Origin: Tessaracoccus sp. OS52
Lineage (GTDB): Bacteria; Actinomycetota; Actinomycetes; Propionibacteriales; Propionibacteriaceae
DNA length: 64,000 nt
Reading direction: 5' to 3'
Assembly: GCF_020687685.1 (NCBI RefSeq)
Contig: NZ_JAJEWM010000001.1
Location: 868,001-932,000, forward strand
Part shown: in pieces, positions 35,200-42,980 of the stretch
Numbering within the stretch: position 1 is the stretch's first letter
Layout: every line of letters begins with the position of its first letter
Notes under the pieces: model-generated
Database searches by the model: none
Seen by the model: only the letters and a program-made list of their open reading frames with translations
Told to the model about the DNA's origin: nothing
Position numbers and translations under genes: made by a program

Positions 35200-35859
35200 G
35201 TGCCTGACAACCTTCCGATCACCCCCGCCGGCAACATCGACGCTTCCGCGTCGGCAGTGCGGGCGCTGCGCCGCACCTCGCTGATCGTCGTCGCGCTGAA
35301 CCTGTCGTACTTCTTCGTCGAGAACGCTGTGGCGCTCGCGATCGGCTCGGTGTCGCTGTTCGCGGACTCGGTGGACTTCCTGGAGGATACCGCCGTCAAC
35401 CTGCTGATCTTCATCGCGCTCGGGTGGACGCTGCAGCGTCGTGCCGTGGCGGGCAAGTTGATGGCGGTCATCATCACCGTCCCCGCGCTCGCGGCCATCG
35501 TCACCGCCGTCGCGAAGTTCGCCAACCCCGAGGCGCCGGACCCCCTCTCGCTGGTGGTGACGGCGGGCGGCGCGATCGTGGTCAACGGCATCTGCGCCTA
35601 TCTCCTGGCCCGCCAGCGCCACGACGTCGGCTCCATGTCCAGGGCCGCGTTCCTGGCTGCCCGCAACGACGTCTACGCCAATGCGGCGATCATCGCCGTC
35701 GGGTTCATCACGATGCTGTGGACGTCGGGCTGGCCCGACATCGTCCTTGGCCTGTTCCTCGTGGCGCTGAACCTCTCGGCCGCCAAGGAGGTCTGGGAGG
35801 TGGCCGAGGAGGAGAACCTTGCGGCGAAGGCGCTGGCGGGAGAGGACCTGGACGACTGA
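35200..35859 (+). CDS. CDF-like cation transporter (membrane domain only)
   Basis: 219 aa with about five or six membrane helices. SLFADSVDFLED resembles the metal-binding helix of cation diffusion facilitators and ARNDVYANAAII resembles the second metal-binding helix, with Asn-Asp in place of the more common His-Asp. The cytosolic C-terminal domain of classical CDFs is absent. Likely a divalent-metal transporter; the metal is unknown. GTG 35200 has TAGCCT 6 nt upstream. Convergent with the macrodomain gene. Confidence 0.75.
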   Translation: MPDNLPITPAGNIDASASAVRALRRTSLIVVALNLSYFFVENAVALAIGSVSLFADSVDFLEDTAVNLLIFIALGWTLQRRAVAGKLMAVIITVPALAAIVTAVAKFANPEAPDPLSLVVTAGGAIVVNGICAYLLARQRHDVGSMSRAAFLAARNDVYANAAIIAVGFITMLWTSGWPDIVLGLFLVALNLSAAKEVWEVAEEENLAAKALAGEDLDD

Positions 35860-35869
35860 GAACTGCCCC

Positions 35870-36373
35870 CTAGCGATCCAGCGCCGCGCGGATCATGTCG
35901 TAGGTCGCCGCGTCATAGGCGACAAGCCTGACGTCTTCCACGGCCGTGTCGGCCTCCGCGACCGTCTCGATCGCCGCCGCGATGGCGTCGTCCTTGGGCC
36001 AGCCGTAGATCCCTGCGCTGATGAGCGGGAAGGCGACGCTGTCGGCGCCCAGCTCGTCGGCCACCTCCAGCGACCTCCGGTAGCAGGATTCCAGCAGTGA
36101 ACGGTCCCGTTGGCCGGCCGCGTAGTTGGGCCCGACGGTGTGGACCACCCAGCGGGCCGGCATCCTGCCCGCGGTGGTCCAGCCGGCGTCGCCGGTGGCC
36201 AGGCCGTGGGGAAAGCGCCGGATGCAGTCGGCGAGTACGTCCGGACCGCCCGCCCGGTGGATGGCGCCGTCGACTCCACCGCCACCCCGCATCGCATTGT
36301 TGGCGGCGTTGACGACGACGTCGACCTCCTGCGTGGTGATGTCCCCTTGGACGGCCGTGATCTTGGGTGGCAT
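35870..36373 (-). CDS. Macrodomain protein (O-acetyl-ADP-ribose deacetylase-like)
   Basis: 167-aa macrodomain. DVVVNAANNAMRGGGGVDGA binds ADP-ribose (Asn plus Gly-rich loop), followed by GDAGWTTAG and PLISAGIYGWPKDDA. These match the MacroD/YmdB type, which hydrolyses O-acetyl-ADP-ribose or removes ADP-ribose from acidic residues or nucleic acid ends. ATG 36373 has CAGAAT 6 nt upstream. It begins 20 bp after the uracil-DNA glycosylase gene on the same strand. Confidence 0.9.
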   Translation of the reverse strand: MPPKITAVQGDITTQEVDVVVNAANNAMRGGGGVDGAIHRAGGPDVLADCIRRFPHGLATGDAGWTTAGRMPARWVVHTVGPNYAAGQRDRSLLESCYRRSLEVADELGADSVAFPLISAGIYGWPKDDAIAAAIETVAEADTAVEDVRLVAYDAATYDMIRAALDR

Positions 36374-36393
36374 GCCCCAATTCTGCCCCGACC

Positions 36394-37227
36394 TCACAGG
36401 CGCGCGAGGACGGCGTCGAGCATCTCTTCGGTGAGCTTCCCCGTGAAGGTGTTCTGCTGGCTGACGTGGTAGCTGCCGACCAACCGGATCGGCGAACCCT
36501 GTGGGGTGGTGAGGAGCGCCTCTGCGCCATGGCCGAACCGCGGCTTGGGTGCGGGCACCTGCCAACCCAGCCGGCGCGCCGCCTTGAGAGCGGCGTCCCA
36601 GCCGATCGAGCCAAGCGCGAGGATCGAGCGAAGTCGCGGGGTGGCCAGTTCCAGGTCCCGGTCCAGCCAGGGTGCGCAGGTGGCCTTCTCTTCCGTGGTC
36701 GGCTGGTTGGCCGGCGGGGCACACCGCACCGCTGCCACGATCCGGATCCCGCGCAGTTCAAGCCCGTCCCCGGCGGCGACCGCCGTCGGCTGGGAGGCGT
36801 AGCGAGCCCGATGGAGGGCCGCGTACAGCCAGTCACCGGAGCGGTCGCCGGTGAACATCCGTCCCGTGCGGTTGGCGCCGTTGGCGGCCGGGGCGAGCCC
36901 GACGATCAGAACCGCGGCCTCTGGGTCCCCGAAGGAATGGGCCGGCCGACCCCAGTAGGGCTGGTCGGCGAACGACGCCCGCCGCCCCGTGGTGGCCACC
37001 GCCTCGCGCCAGTCGACCAACCGCGGGCAGGCCCGGCAGACCGAGACGCGGGCGTCGAGCTCCGCCACGGAGCCAGCGGCGCCGGCCAGTCGCGCCACCT
37101 CCGCAGCAGTGGTGGCGACAGGCGTCAACGGGTCCGCGGGATCACCGGGCCAGCCACTGCCCGGCGGTACCGGGGATGGGAAGAGTCGTCCGGTGATCGG
37201 GTGGGGGTCGAGTGCTTGATCCGACAT
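36394..37227 (-). CDS. Uracil-DNA glycosylase, family 5 (UdgB-like)
   Basis: 277 aa. The iron-sulfur cysteines begin with CRACPRL (C64, C67), with two more in [17 protein letters not shown]. Motif A is [19 protein letters not shown] and motif B is HVSQQNT, both typical of family 5, which lacks a polar catalytic residue in motif A and acts on uracil and other deaminated bases. I choose ATG 37227; the frame is open another 46 codons upstream but without support. Adjacent to the macrodomain gene. Confidence 0.9.
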   Translation of the reverse strand: MSDQALDPHPITGRLFPSPVPPGSGWPGDPADPLTPVATTAAEVARLAGAAGSVAELDARVSVCRACPRLVDWREAVATTGRRASFADQPYWGRPAHSFGDPEAAVLIVGLAPAANGANRTGRMFTGDRSGDWLYAALHRARYASQPTAVAAGDGLELRGIRIVAAVRCAPPANQPTTEEKATCAPWLDRDLELATPRLRSILALGSIGWDAALKAARRLGWQVPAPKPRFGHGAEALLTTPQGSPIRLVGSYHVSQQNTFTGKLTEEMLDAVLARL

Positions 37228-37349
37228 GGCTCGACTCTGCCACGACTTGCGCGACTCTCGGGCTGCGGTGCGGCGACTTTTCAGGGAACCCGGCCCACCG
37301 GCCCCAAGTGCGTTTGAATGGGGGTCCTGAGGACCAAGGGAGAGCACAC

Positions 37350-37682
37350 ATGGATTCGCATTCACTTTCCGCCCTTGCCGACGACCTGCTCGGGCAGGCC
37401 CGTGCGGCCACCGCGGGCCGGGCCGCCAAGACCATCCATGGGGGTCAGGACCGGCGGCTGCGCCAGACCGTCGTGGCGCTCGCCGCCAGCAAGGAGATGG
37501 CCGAGCACGACAGCCCCGGCGAGGCGACCCTCATGGTCCTGCAGGGCCGGATCCTGCTCAAGGTGAACACGGAGCCCTGGGAGGGGACCGCCGGGGACTT
37601 CGTGGTCATTCCCAGACGGCGCCACGCCCTGGCTGCTCTCGAGGACTCGGTGTTGATGCTGACGGTGGTCAACGAGCACTGA
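37350..37682 (+). CDS. Cupin domain protein
   Basis: 110-aa single cupin barrel. [45 protein letters not shown] covers both cupin motifs by position (quoted here in family terms, with Glu/His metal ligands only partly conserved: one His before the core, one in RRRHAL). AGGGA precedes ATG 37350. Binding or sensory role possible; the ligand is unknown. Convergent with the LLM oxidoreductase gene. Confidence 0.8.
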   Translation: MDSHSLSALADDLLGQARAATAGRAAKTIHGGQDRRLRQTVVALAASKEMAEHDSPGEATLMVLQGRILLKVNTEPWEGTAGDFVVIPRRRHALAALEDSVLMLTVVNEH

Positions 37683-37689
37683 GGCGGTG

Positions 37690-38724
37690 TCAGTCCTTGG
37701 CCAGGAGCCGTTCGACGCGTGGTTTGACCTCGGTGGCCAGCAGGGTCAGGGACTCCAGGAAGTGCTCTTGCGGCAGGCCGCCGATGTCCATCTGCAGGAA
37801 GTGCCGGACGTGGCCCAGGTGGCGGTGGAGGTCGACGATGCGCTCGGCCACGTCGTCGGGGTCCCCGACGTAGTAGGCCCCGGCGCCATGGGCCTGGGCC
37901 AGGTAGGCCTGGTCGTCGGGAGGTGGCCAGCCCCGCAGCTTGCCCATCTCCACGTTGAGCCGCCGCCAGCCCGGATACATCCGGTCCAGGGCCTCCTGCT
38001 TGGTGGGTGCCACCAGTCCCAGCGCTGCCACCGACACCTTGATGTCGTCTCCTGTGTGGCCGTACTTCTGGGCCGTGCGCCGGTAGAGCTCTGCGAGAGG
38101 AGCGAACCTGGCGGGCGCCCCGCCGATGATGCCGTAGGAGACTGGGAGGCCGAGCTTGCCGGCGCGCACCGTCGACGGTGCGTTCCCACCGGTGCCGAGC
38201 CAGATCGGGAGCTTGCGCTGCGCCGGACGCGGTACTACGACCAGGTCGTTGATCGCCGGGCGGACGCTGCCGTCCCACGTCACGCGCTCCGACTCGTTGA
38301 TCCGGAGCAACAGGTCCAACTTCTCCGCGTAGAGCACGTCGTAGGCAGCCAGGTCATGGCCGAAGAGCGGGAATGACTCCACCGACGACCCCCTGCCGGC
38401 CGTTATCTCCACACGTCCCCCGGAGATGGCGTCGGCGGTGGCGAACTGCTGGTAGACCCGGACCGGGTCGTCGGTGCTGATGATGCTGACGCCGGAGCCG
38501 AGCCGGATCCGCTCGGTGGCGCCCGCCGCGGCGTTGATGAGCGAGCCCGGCGAGGAGGCAGGCATCTCGAGCGTGTGGTGCTCGCCAACCGCGAAGTAGT
38601 CCAGCCCAGCCTTGTCGGCCAGGACGATTGCGTCGAAGAGGTTGCGGATGGCTTCGTGAGTCGGGCCGAGCGTCCCGTCGTCGTTCCGCTGGGTGTCCCC
38701 GAAGGAATAGGCGCCGATCTCCAT
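37690..38724 (-). CDS. LLM class flavin-dependent oxidoreductase
   Basis: 344-aa bacterial-luciferase-like monooxygenase or oxidoreductase (TIM barrel). YFAVGEHHTLEMPASSP near residue 45, GSGVSIISTDDPVRVYQQFA and RVEITAGRGSS are the family core. The cofactor may be FMN or F420 and the sequence does not decide. It starts 2 bp after the stop codon of an NADP-binding protein gene on the same strand, which suggests a coupled redox pair. Confidence 0.9.
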   Translation of the reverse strand: MEIGAYSFGDTQRNDDGTLGPTHEAIRNLFDAIVLADKAGLDYFAVGEHHTLEMPASSPGSLINAAAGATERIRLGSGVSIISTDDPVRVYQQFATADAISGGRVEITAGRGSSVESFPLFGHDLAAYDVLYAEKLDLLLRINESERVTWDGSVRPAINDLVVVPRPAQRKLPIWLGTGGNAPSTVRAGKLGLPVSYGIIGGAPARFAPLAELYRRTAQKYGHTGDDIKVSVAALGLVAPTKQEALDRMYPGWRRLNVEMGKLRGWPPPDDQAYLAQAHGAGAYYVGDPDDVAERIVDLHRHLGHVRHFLQMDIGGLPQEHFLESLTLLATEVKPRVERLLAKD

Positions 38725-38726
38725 GG

Positions 38727-39371
38727 TCAGGCTGCCTCGGTCCTGGCGTCGAGTCCGAGTTCCCGTTCGAGCTCGGAAGCCGTGAAGCTGCCGTTGAAGA
38801 TCGCCGTTCCGGTCTGGAAGGCAGCTCCGGAGTCCAGTGGTCCGCTGTGGACGCCGTCGAAGCCGAACCGGTCGATCACCTCGAGCACGGCGGCCGCGGC
38901 GGCGTCGTCGTCGGAGGCGACGGCGAGCGCGCGGCGCCCCGGGGCGCCGGCAGGGCGCGCGTGGTCCTCGAGGTCCCGGTAGCCGATGTGGTTCAGGGTC
39001 TTAACGAGCCGTGCCCCGCGGAAGTGTCGGGCCACGACCTCACTGCTGGACAGATCGCGCTCGAAATCGGGGATGGTTCCGTCCACCTCGCGCCAGTAGT
39101 TCATGGCGTCGACCACGATCTTGCCGTCCAGGATGGCCGGGTCCACCGTGCGGTGCTTGTGCAGTGGCACAGCCACGACGACGATGTCAGCGTCCCTGAC
39201 GGCTTCGGCTGCGGTCCTGGCAGTGGCCCCGGGGATGACGATCTCCGCAATGAGTTCGATGTCCTCCGCAGGCCCGGATCCCGCGACTTCCACGTCGTAA
39301 CCGGCACGGAGCGCGGTCCGCGCCACCGCTGCTCCGACGCGCCCCACGCCCAGTACTGCGATCTTGTTCAT
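38727..39371 (-). CDS. NADP-binding protein, F420-dependent NADP reductase-like
   Basis: 214 aa. MNKIAVLGVGRVGAAVARTA is a Rossmann NADP loop; VVVAVPLHKH and KIVVDAMNYW follow, and RLVKTLNHIG precedes a C-terminal helical part. This resembles the NADPH:F420 oxidoreductase/NAD-binding 2 type. ATG 39371 has ACAGGTG just upstream; a longer start at 39407 overlaps the promoter and is rejected. A paralogue of the same family is at 54121. Operon with the LLM oxidoreductase gene. Confidence 0.85.
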   Translation of the reverse strand: MNKIAVLGVGRVGAAVARTALRAGYDVEVAGSGPAEDIELIAEIVIPGATARTAAEAVRDADIVVVAVPLHKHRTVDPAILDGKIVVDAMNYWREVDGTIPDFERDLSSSEVVARHFRGARLVKTLNHIGYRDLEDHARPAGAPGRRALAVASDDDAAAAAVLEVIDRFGFDGVHSGPLDSGAAFQTGTAIFNGSFTASELERELGLDARTEAA

Positions 39372-39395
39372 CGTCACCTGTCCCGAAGAATGTGA

Positions 39396-39407
39396 TTGAG
39401 AAATCAA
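39396..39407. promoter_or_regulatory. TTGA-N4-TCAA motif downstream of the -10 box
   Basis: TTGAGAAATCAA on the plus strand, next to the -10 box of the NADP-binding gene. The same spacing and arms occur in the MarR/NADP-binding intergenic region (54753-54764). Candidate MarR-type operator half-sites; inferred. Confidence 0.35.
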
Positions 39408-39435
39408 CTATACTCGGGCGGGGCTGGAACCCAAA
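39407..39435 (-). promoter_or_regulatory. Predicted promoter of the NADP-binding/LLM pair
   Basis: On the minus strand TTTGGG (39435-39430) and TATAGT (39412-39407) are 17 bp apart, with a leader of about 30 nt to ATG 39371. Confidence 0.5.
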
Positions 39436-39533
39436 CCGGCGGACTCTGGTCTCAGGCCCCGGTCGCGCGCGATCCTCGGGACAGAGGCCGCGCGCTCCCG
39501 GGACCGGTCCCGATACTTGTCCGGGGTTTCGAC

Positions 39534-39968
39534 TCAGGCGAGGTTCGCCGAGAGGTTGATCTCCGGGACGCTCGCCAAGGCTGCTGAGACCGGGCAGTTG
39601 CGCTTCGCCGACTCCGCGATCCGGACGAAGTCCTCCTGCGAGATGCCGTCCACCTGGCCCTTCACCTCCAGGTCGATCTTCGTGATGCCGGAGCCGACGA
39701 TGAACGTCACCTTCGCGTTCGTGTCAAGCTGCGTCGGCGCGGTGCCGTTCTTCGAGAGTTCGCTGGAGAACTGCATGGAGTAACACGTGGCATAGGCGGC
39801 AGCGATGAGCTCCTCCGGGGTGGTGGTGCCGCCGGACTCCTCCGAGCGGGCCTTCCAGTTCGCCTGGAAGGTACCGGTGCCGGAGGTGTCGAGCGTGACG
39901 TTGCCGGATCCGCTGGGAAGGTCGCCCTTCCACACGGTGGTTGCGCTGTTGACGATCGGGTTGGGCAT
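39534..39968 (-). CDS. OsmC family peroxiredoxin-like protein
   Basis: 144-aa OsmC/Ohr-type thiol peroxidase subunit, probably a dimer. The two reactive cysteines are in AAAYATCYSM and KRNCPVSAAL; TTTPEELIAAAY is typical of OsmC. It reduces organic hydroperoxides, and relatives also act on persulfides. AGGAGG lies 4 nt before ATG 39968. It follows the Cys-rich mini-protein on the same strand, 187 bp away, past a hairpin, so it may have a separate promoter. Confidence 0.92.
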   Translation of the reverse strand: MPNPIVNSATTVWKGDLPSGSGNVTLDTSGTGTFQANWKARSEESGGTTTPEELIAAAYATCYSMQFSSELSKNGTAPTQLDTNAKVTFIVGSGITKIDLEVKGQVDGISQEDFVRIAESAKRNCPVSAALASVPEINLSANLA

Positions 39969-40108
39969 GTTGCCTCCTTCGTACGCGGCGCGGGACGGTC
40001 CCCGCCGCCGGCGCTTTGCCGTGTTGCCACCTTACCGACGACGCCGTGCAGAATCCGGCGGTCGCCAAGGACGAAGGACCACCGGGGCAGGTGCGGCGCG
40101 GGGCGCGA

Positions 40109-40140
40109 AGAACCCCGGCTCCGTACGGAACCGGGGTTCT
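40109..40140 (-). terminator. Intrinsic-type terminator after the Cys-rich mini-protein
   Basis: AGAACCCCGG pairs with CCGGGGTTCT, then TCCG with CGGA across one C-A mismatch, leaving a 2-nt tip. It lies 15 nt past the stop codon on the minus strand. Few T residues follow. Confidence 0.6.
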
Positions 40141-40155
40141 GGCGGGGGAGTGTGG

Positions 40156-40317
40156 TCAGCGCCCCATGAGCTTGCCGAAGAAGCTGGTGGAGGGCTCATT
40201 CTGGTGTCCCTCGCAGCGCTGGGACTTCGGGACGCCGCGCATGACGCTGTCGACGTGCTGGCCACAGCCGGCCCAGGTGGTCTTTCCGCACTTCTTGCAG
40301 GTGACTGCAGAACACAT
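40156..40317 (-). CDS. Cys-rich mini-protein (53 aa)
   Basis: MCSAVTCKKCGKTTWAGCGQ then HVDSVMRGVPKSQRCEGH. Five cysteines (2, 7, 10, 18, 35) and two His (21, 38) fit a small zinc or thiol protein. AAGGAAG lies 7 nt upstream of ATG 40317. It lies 42 bp after the CsoR-family gene on the same strand and has its own hairpin after it, so it probably belongs to the CoADR-regulator operon. Not formally characterised as far as I know; a role in thiol or metal handling is inference. Confidence 0.7.
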   Translation of the reverse strand: MCSAVTCKKCGKTTWAGCGQHVDSVMRGVPKSQRCEGHQNEPSTSFFGKLMGR

Positions 40318-40359
40318 GTTTCGTCTTCCTTTTCGTTGTTCGGGTTTGTTTGTTGCGGT

Positions 40360-40635
40360 TCAGGCGAGGGTGAGGAACAGCTTCTCGAGCTCCTCGGTTG
40401 TGATCCCCTCGGTGGGGTGGGTGCCGTCAGGCTCGGAGACGCAGTCCTTCATCGCCGAGGCGACAACGGCGAATCCGGCCTTGTCGAGTGCGCTGGAGAC
40501 AGCCGCGAGCTGGGTGACGACGTCCCGGCACGACCCGCCCTCCTCCACGGCGCGAATTACGCCGTCGAGCTGCCCACGAGCGCGGCGGAGTCGGTTGAGG
40601 ATGCGGCGCTGGGCGTCTGTGTCTTGGCTGGCCAT
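40360..40635 (-). CDS. CsoR family regulator with CstR-like (persulfide) residues
   Basis: 91-aa all-helical DUF156 (CsoR/RcnR) repressor. C36 (GGSCRD) and C65 (MKDCV) align in spacing with the two Cu(I)-binding Cys of CsoR, but the third ligand, His at position 61, is Ala. Loss of that His with the Cys pair kept is the pattern of CstR, which senses persulfides by forming di- or trisulfide links. The neighbouring CoA-disulfide reductase-rhodanese supports this. GGAAGGAAG precedes ATG 40635. The start lies inside the end of the CoADR gene (79-bp overlap). Binding to the site at 42324-42339 is predicted, not shown. Confidence 0.85.
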   Translation of the reverse strand: MASQDTDAQRRILNRLRRARGQLDGVIRAVEEGGSCRDVVTQLAAVSSALDKAGFAVVASAMKDCVSEPDGTHPTEGITTEELEKLFLTLA

Positions 40636-42314
40636 TGGTCTTCCTTCCGGTTGAGGTTGTAGGTGAGCATGCCTCCGGAGAGGGATGCGGAGTCGAAGCC
40701 CGCCTGGGTGAGGACCCGGTGTGCGATGGCTGAACGTACGCCCGAGGCGCACAACACCCGCACCGGACGTCCGGCGGCTGCGCCGCGGACCTCGTCGAGG
40801 CGTTGCCGCAACTCGGTGTGGGGGATGTTGACCGAGTGTGGCAGGTGCCCGGTGGCGTACTCGGCAGCACTGCGTACGTCGAGTACCAGAGACGTCGCCA
40901 GCACCTGTTCCACGTCCTCCCGGTACCAAAGGCGCAACGTCCCGTCGAGGACGTTGGCGCCCACCATGCCGGCGAGGTTGACGGGATCCTTCGCCTGGCC
41001 GTACGGCGGGGAGTAGGACAGGTCCAGGTCGATCAGGTCGGTGACGTCCAGGCCGGCGCGGATCGCCGTCGCCAGCACGTCAATGCGCTTGTCAACGCCA
41101 TCCCGACCCACCGCCTGTGCCCCCAAGAGCCTTCCGTCGGGCGCGAAGTGCACCATCAGGTGGACCTGGGTGGCGCCGGGGAAGTACCCGGCGTGCTGGT
41201 TGGGGTGCAGGTGGATGGTGCGGTGCGGCATGCCTGCGGACTCCAGCGCGTTCCTGGAGGCTCCGGTCATCGCTGCGGTCAGTTCTCCCACGCGCACGAT
41301 GGCGGTGCCGAGGGGAGCGGGGATGGGTCGGGCGCTCGCGGGCCGCAGGATGTCGTCGGCCACGAGGCGGCCGGCGCGGTTCGCCGGCCCGGCGAGGGCC
41401 ACGGGGCGGCGCACGCCGGTGATCGGGTCGGTGGAGGTGACGGCGTCCCCGACTGCCCAGACGCCTTCGGCGGAGGTGCGGCCGTGTTCGTCGGTGATGA
41501 TGGCGCCCCGCTCGCAGGTGATGCCCGCCGCCTCGAACGGCTCGGTGTCGGGACGGACGCCGACGGAGAGCACCACGACGTCGGCGGGCAGCCTGGAGCC
41601 GTCTGAAAGCGTGACGATGTCCTCCTCGGTCCCGTGCTCGATGGTCTCGGCGGAAACGCCTGCCCGGACGGTGATGCCGATCCGCTCCAGCTCGGCAGTC
41701 ACGTGCTCGGCGATCTCCTCGTCGAGGGGAGGCAGGACGTGGGCGGCCATCTCGACGACGTCGACCGCCAGCCCCTGGCCGGCGAGCGCCTCCGCTGCCT
41801 CCAACCCTATGAATCCGGCACCCAGCACGACGGCGCGGCGCGCCCCCGTCTCCACGCGGTCACGCAGGCCAAGCGCGTCGTCGACGGTCCGGAGGGTCCG
41901 CACCCGCGGCGAGTCCAGCCCGTCGATCGGCGGGCGAGCCGCCTTGGCGCCGGGGGCGAGGACCAGGGCGTCATAGGGGAAGGTCTGATCGCCATCGGCG
42001 GTGCGGGCGGTTACGACCCGACGCTCCACGTCGATCGCGACGACGTCGTGCCCGGTACGGACGTCAAGGTTGAGTGCGGCCCGCAGCGACTCCGGGGTCT
42101 GCACGAGCAATGACCCGGGGTTGGTGATCTCGCCACCCACGAAGTAGGGGAGCCCGCAGTTCGCGAATGAGACATGCTGGCCCCTCTCGAGGATGATGAT
42201 GTCGGCTTCTTCGTCGAGGCGACGGGCGCGGGCGGCGAAACTCATGCCGCCGGCGACCCCGCCGACGACGACGATCCGCTTCGGGTCGTTCGGCTCGGTC
42301 TTGGTCTGAGGCAT
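40557..42314 (-). CDS. CoA-disulfide reductase with fused rhodanese domain (CoADR-Rhd)
   Basis: 585-aa flavoprotein. FAD loop VVVGGVAGGMSFAARARRL; active Cys C53 in SFANCGLPYFVGG, typical of CoADR and NADH:persulfide reductases; a second dinucleotide site at VVLGAGFIGLEAAEAL; GVWAVGDA near 290. The C-terminal rhodanese domain (about 465-560) has LCASGVRS with C522 as the sulfur acceptor. After SGGMLTYN, a 30-residue tail overlaps the regulator gene. It reduces CoA disulfide or polysulfide/persulfide with NAD(P)H. ATG 42314 has TATCTT 6 nt upstream, within the palindrome at 42324-42339. Operon leader of the regulator and mini-protein. Confidence 0.93.
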   Translation of the reverse strand: MPQTKTEPNDPKRIVVVGGVAGGMSFAARARRLDEEADIIILERGQHVSFANCGLPYFVGGEITNPGSLLVQTPESLRAALNLDVRTGHDVVAIDVERRVVTARTADGDQTFPYDALVLAPGAKAARPPIDGLDSPRVRTLRTVDDALGLRDRVETGARRAVVLGAGFIGLEAAEALAGQGLAVDVVEMAAHVLPPLDEEIAEHVTAELERIGITVRAGVSAETIEHGTEEDIVTLSDGSRLPADVVVLSVGVRPDTEPFEAAGITCERGAIITDEHGRTSAEGVWAVGDAVTSTDPITGVRRPVALAGPANRAGRLVADDILRPASARPIPAPLGTAIVRVGELTAAMTGASRNALESAGMPHRTIHLHPNQHAGYFPGATQVHLMVHFAPDGRLLGAQAVGRDGVDKRIDVLATAIRAGLDVTDLIDLDLSYSPPYGQAKDPVNLAGMVGANVLDGTLRLWYREDVEQVLATSLVLDVRSAAEYATGHLPHSVNIPHTELRQRLDEVRGAAAGRPVRVLCASGVRSAIAHRVLTQAGFDSASLSGGMLTYNLNRKEDQWPAKTQTPSAASSTDSAALVGSSTA

Positions 42315-42323
42315 GACCCAAAG

Positions 42324-42339
42324 ATACCCCAGGGGGTAT
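42324..42339. promoter_or_regulatory. Predicted CsoR/CstR operator of the CoADR operon
   Basis: ATACCCC-AG-GGGGTAT, a perfect 7+2+7 palindrome, 10 bp upstream of the CoADR start. It matches the G/C-tract palindrome flanked by TA that CsoR-family repressors bind, and it overlaps the predicted -10 box TATCTT (42326-42321), so binding would block transcription. Confidence 0.75.
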
Positions 42340-42366
42340 ATCAGCGCAAAATCGAGCGACCAGGCG

Positions 42367-42945
42367 TCACAACTCCCGGATGACGCGCGCCGGGTTTCCG
42401 ACGGCGACCACGTTGGGCGGCACGTCCTTGGTCACCACGGAGCCCGCCCCGATGACCGAGTTGTCTCCGATGGTCACGCCCGGACAAACGATCACGCCCC
42501 CACCGAGCCAGACGTTGTCGCCCAAGGTGATGGGCCGTGCCGCCTCCAGCTTGTCCCGCCGAGTCTGCGGGTCAAGCGGATGAGTGGGGGTAAGCAACTG
42601 GACCCCTGGACCGATCAGGCAGTCCGCCCCTATCGTGATCCGCGCAACGTCGAGGGCGGTCAGGTTGTAGTTGACGTAGGTTCTCGCACCGATGGAGATC
42701 TGGTCCCCGTAGTCGACGAAGACAGGGGCGGTGATGACGACCCCGTCAGCCCGGTCCGGTATGAGTTCGGCCAGCAGTTCCGCCGCCCTTGCGTCTCCTG
42801 CAGGGAAAGCCCGGTTGTACTCCGCCTGCAGCCGCATGGCTCGGTCGTGGCGTTCTGCCAGTTCTGGGTCCTCGGCGAGGTACAGGTCGCCTGCCAGCAT
42901 CCGCTCCCGGTGCGTGCGGGGATCCCCTTCGAAGTATTGGTGCAT
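42367..42945 (-). CDS. Sugar O-acetyltransferase (maltose/galactoside type)
   Basis: 192-aa left-handed beta-helix acetyltransferase. After an N-terminal helical cap (ERMLAGDLYLAEDPEL) comes hexapeptide repeat sequence with GPGVQLLTPTHPLD, whose His is the catalytic base of the LacA/Maa family, and GDNVWLGGGVIVCPGVTIGD. It acetylates sugars with acetyl-CoA, possibly in detoxification. ATG 42945 has TAGGGT 6 nt upstream and no ribosome binding site. Its stop lies 52 bp before the CoADR start. Confidence 0.92.
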   Translation of the reverse strand: MHQYFEGDPRTHRERMLAGDLYLAEDPELAERHDRAMRLQAEYNRAFPAGDARAAELLAELIPDRADGVVITAPVFVDYGDQISIGARTYVNYNLTALDVARITIGADCLIGPGVQLLTPTHPLDPQTRRDKLEAARPITLGDNVWLGGGVIVCPGVTIGDNSVIGAGSVVTKDVPPNVVAVGNPARVIREL

Positions 42946-42980
42946 GGCTCAACCCTAGGCCCGCGAGGCTTCCCACGTTG

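Noticed and set aside
35200-35859. Frameshifted or truncated full-length CDF
   Set aside because: The protein ends with an acidic tail and normal stop, and the downstream DNA belongs to the convergent macrodomain gene; I treat it as a naturally short form.
39499-39512. Palindrome CGGGACCGGTCCCG downstream of the OsmC gene
   Set aside because: No loop for an RNA hairpin and no T-run; could be a protein site, but nothing supports it.
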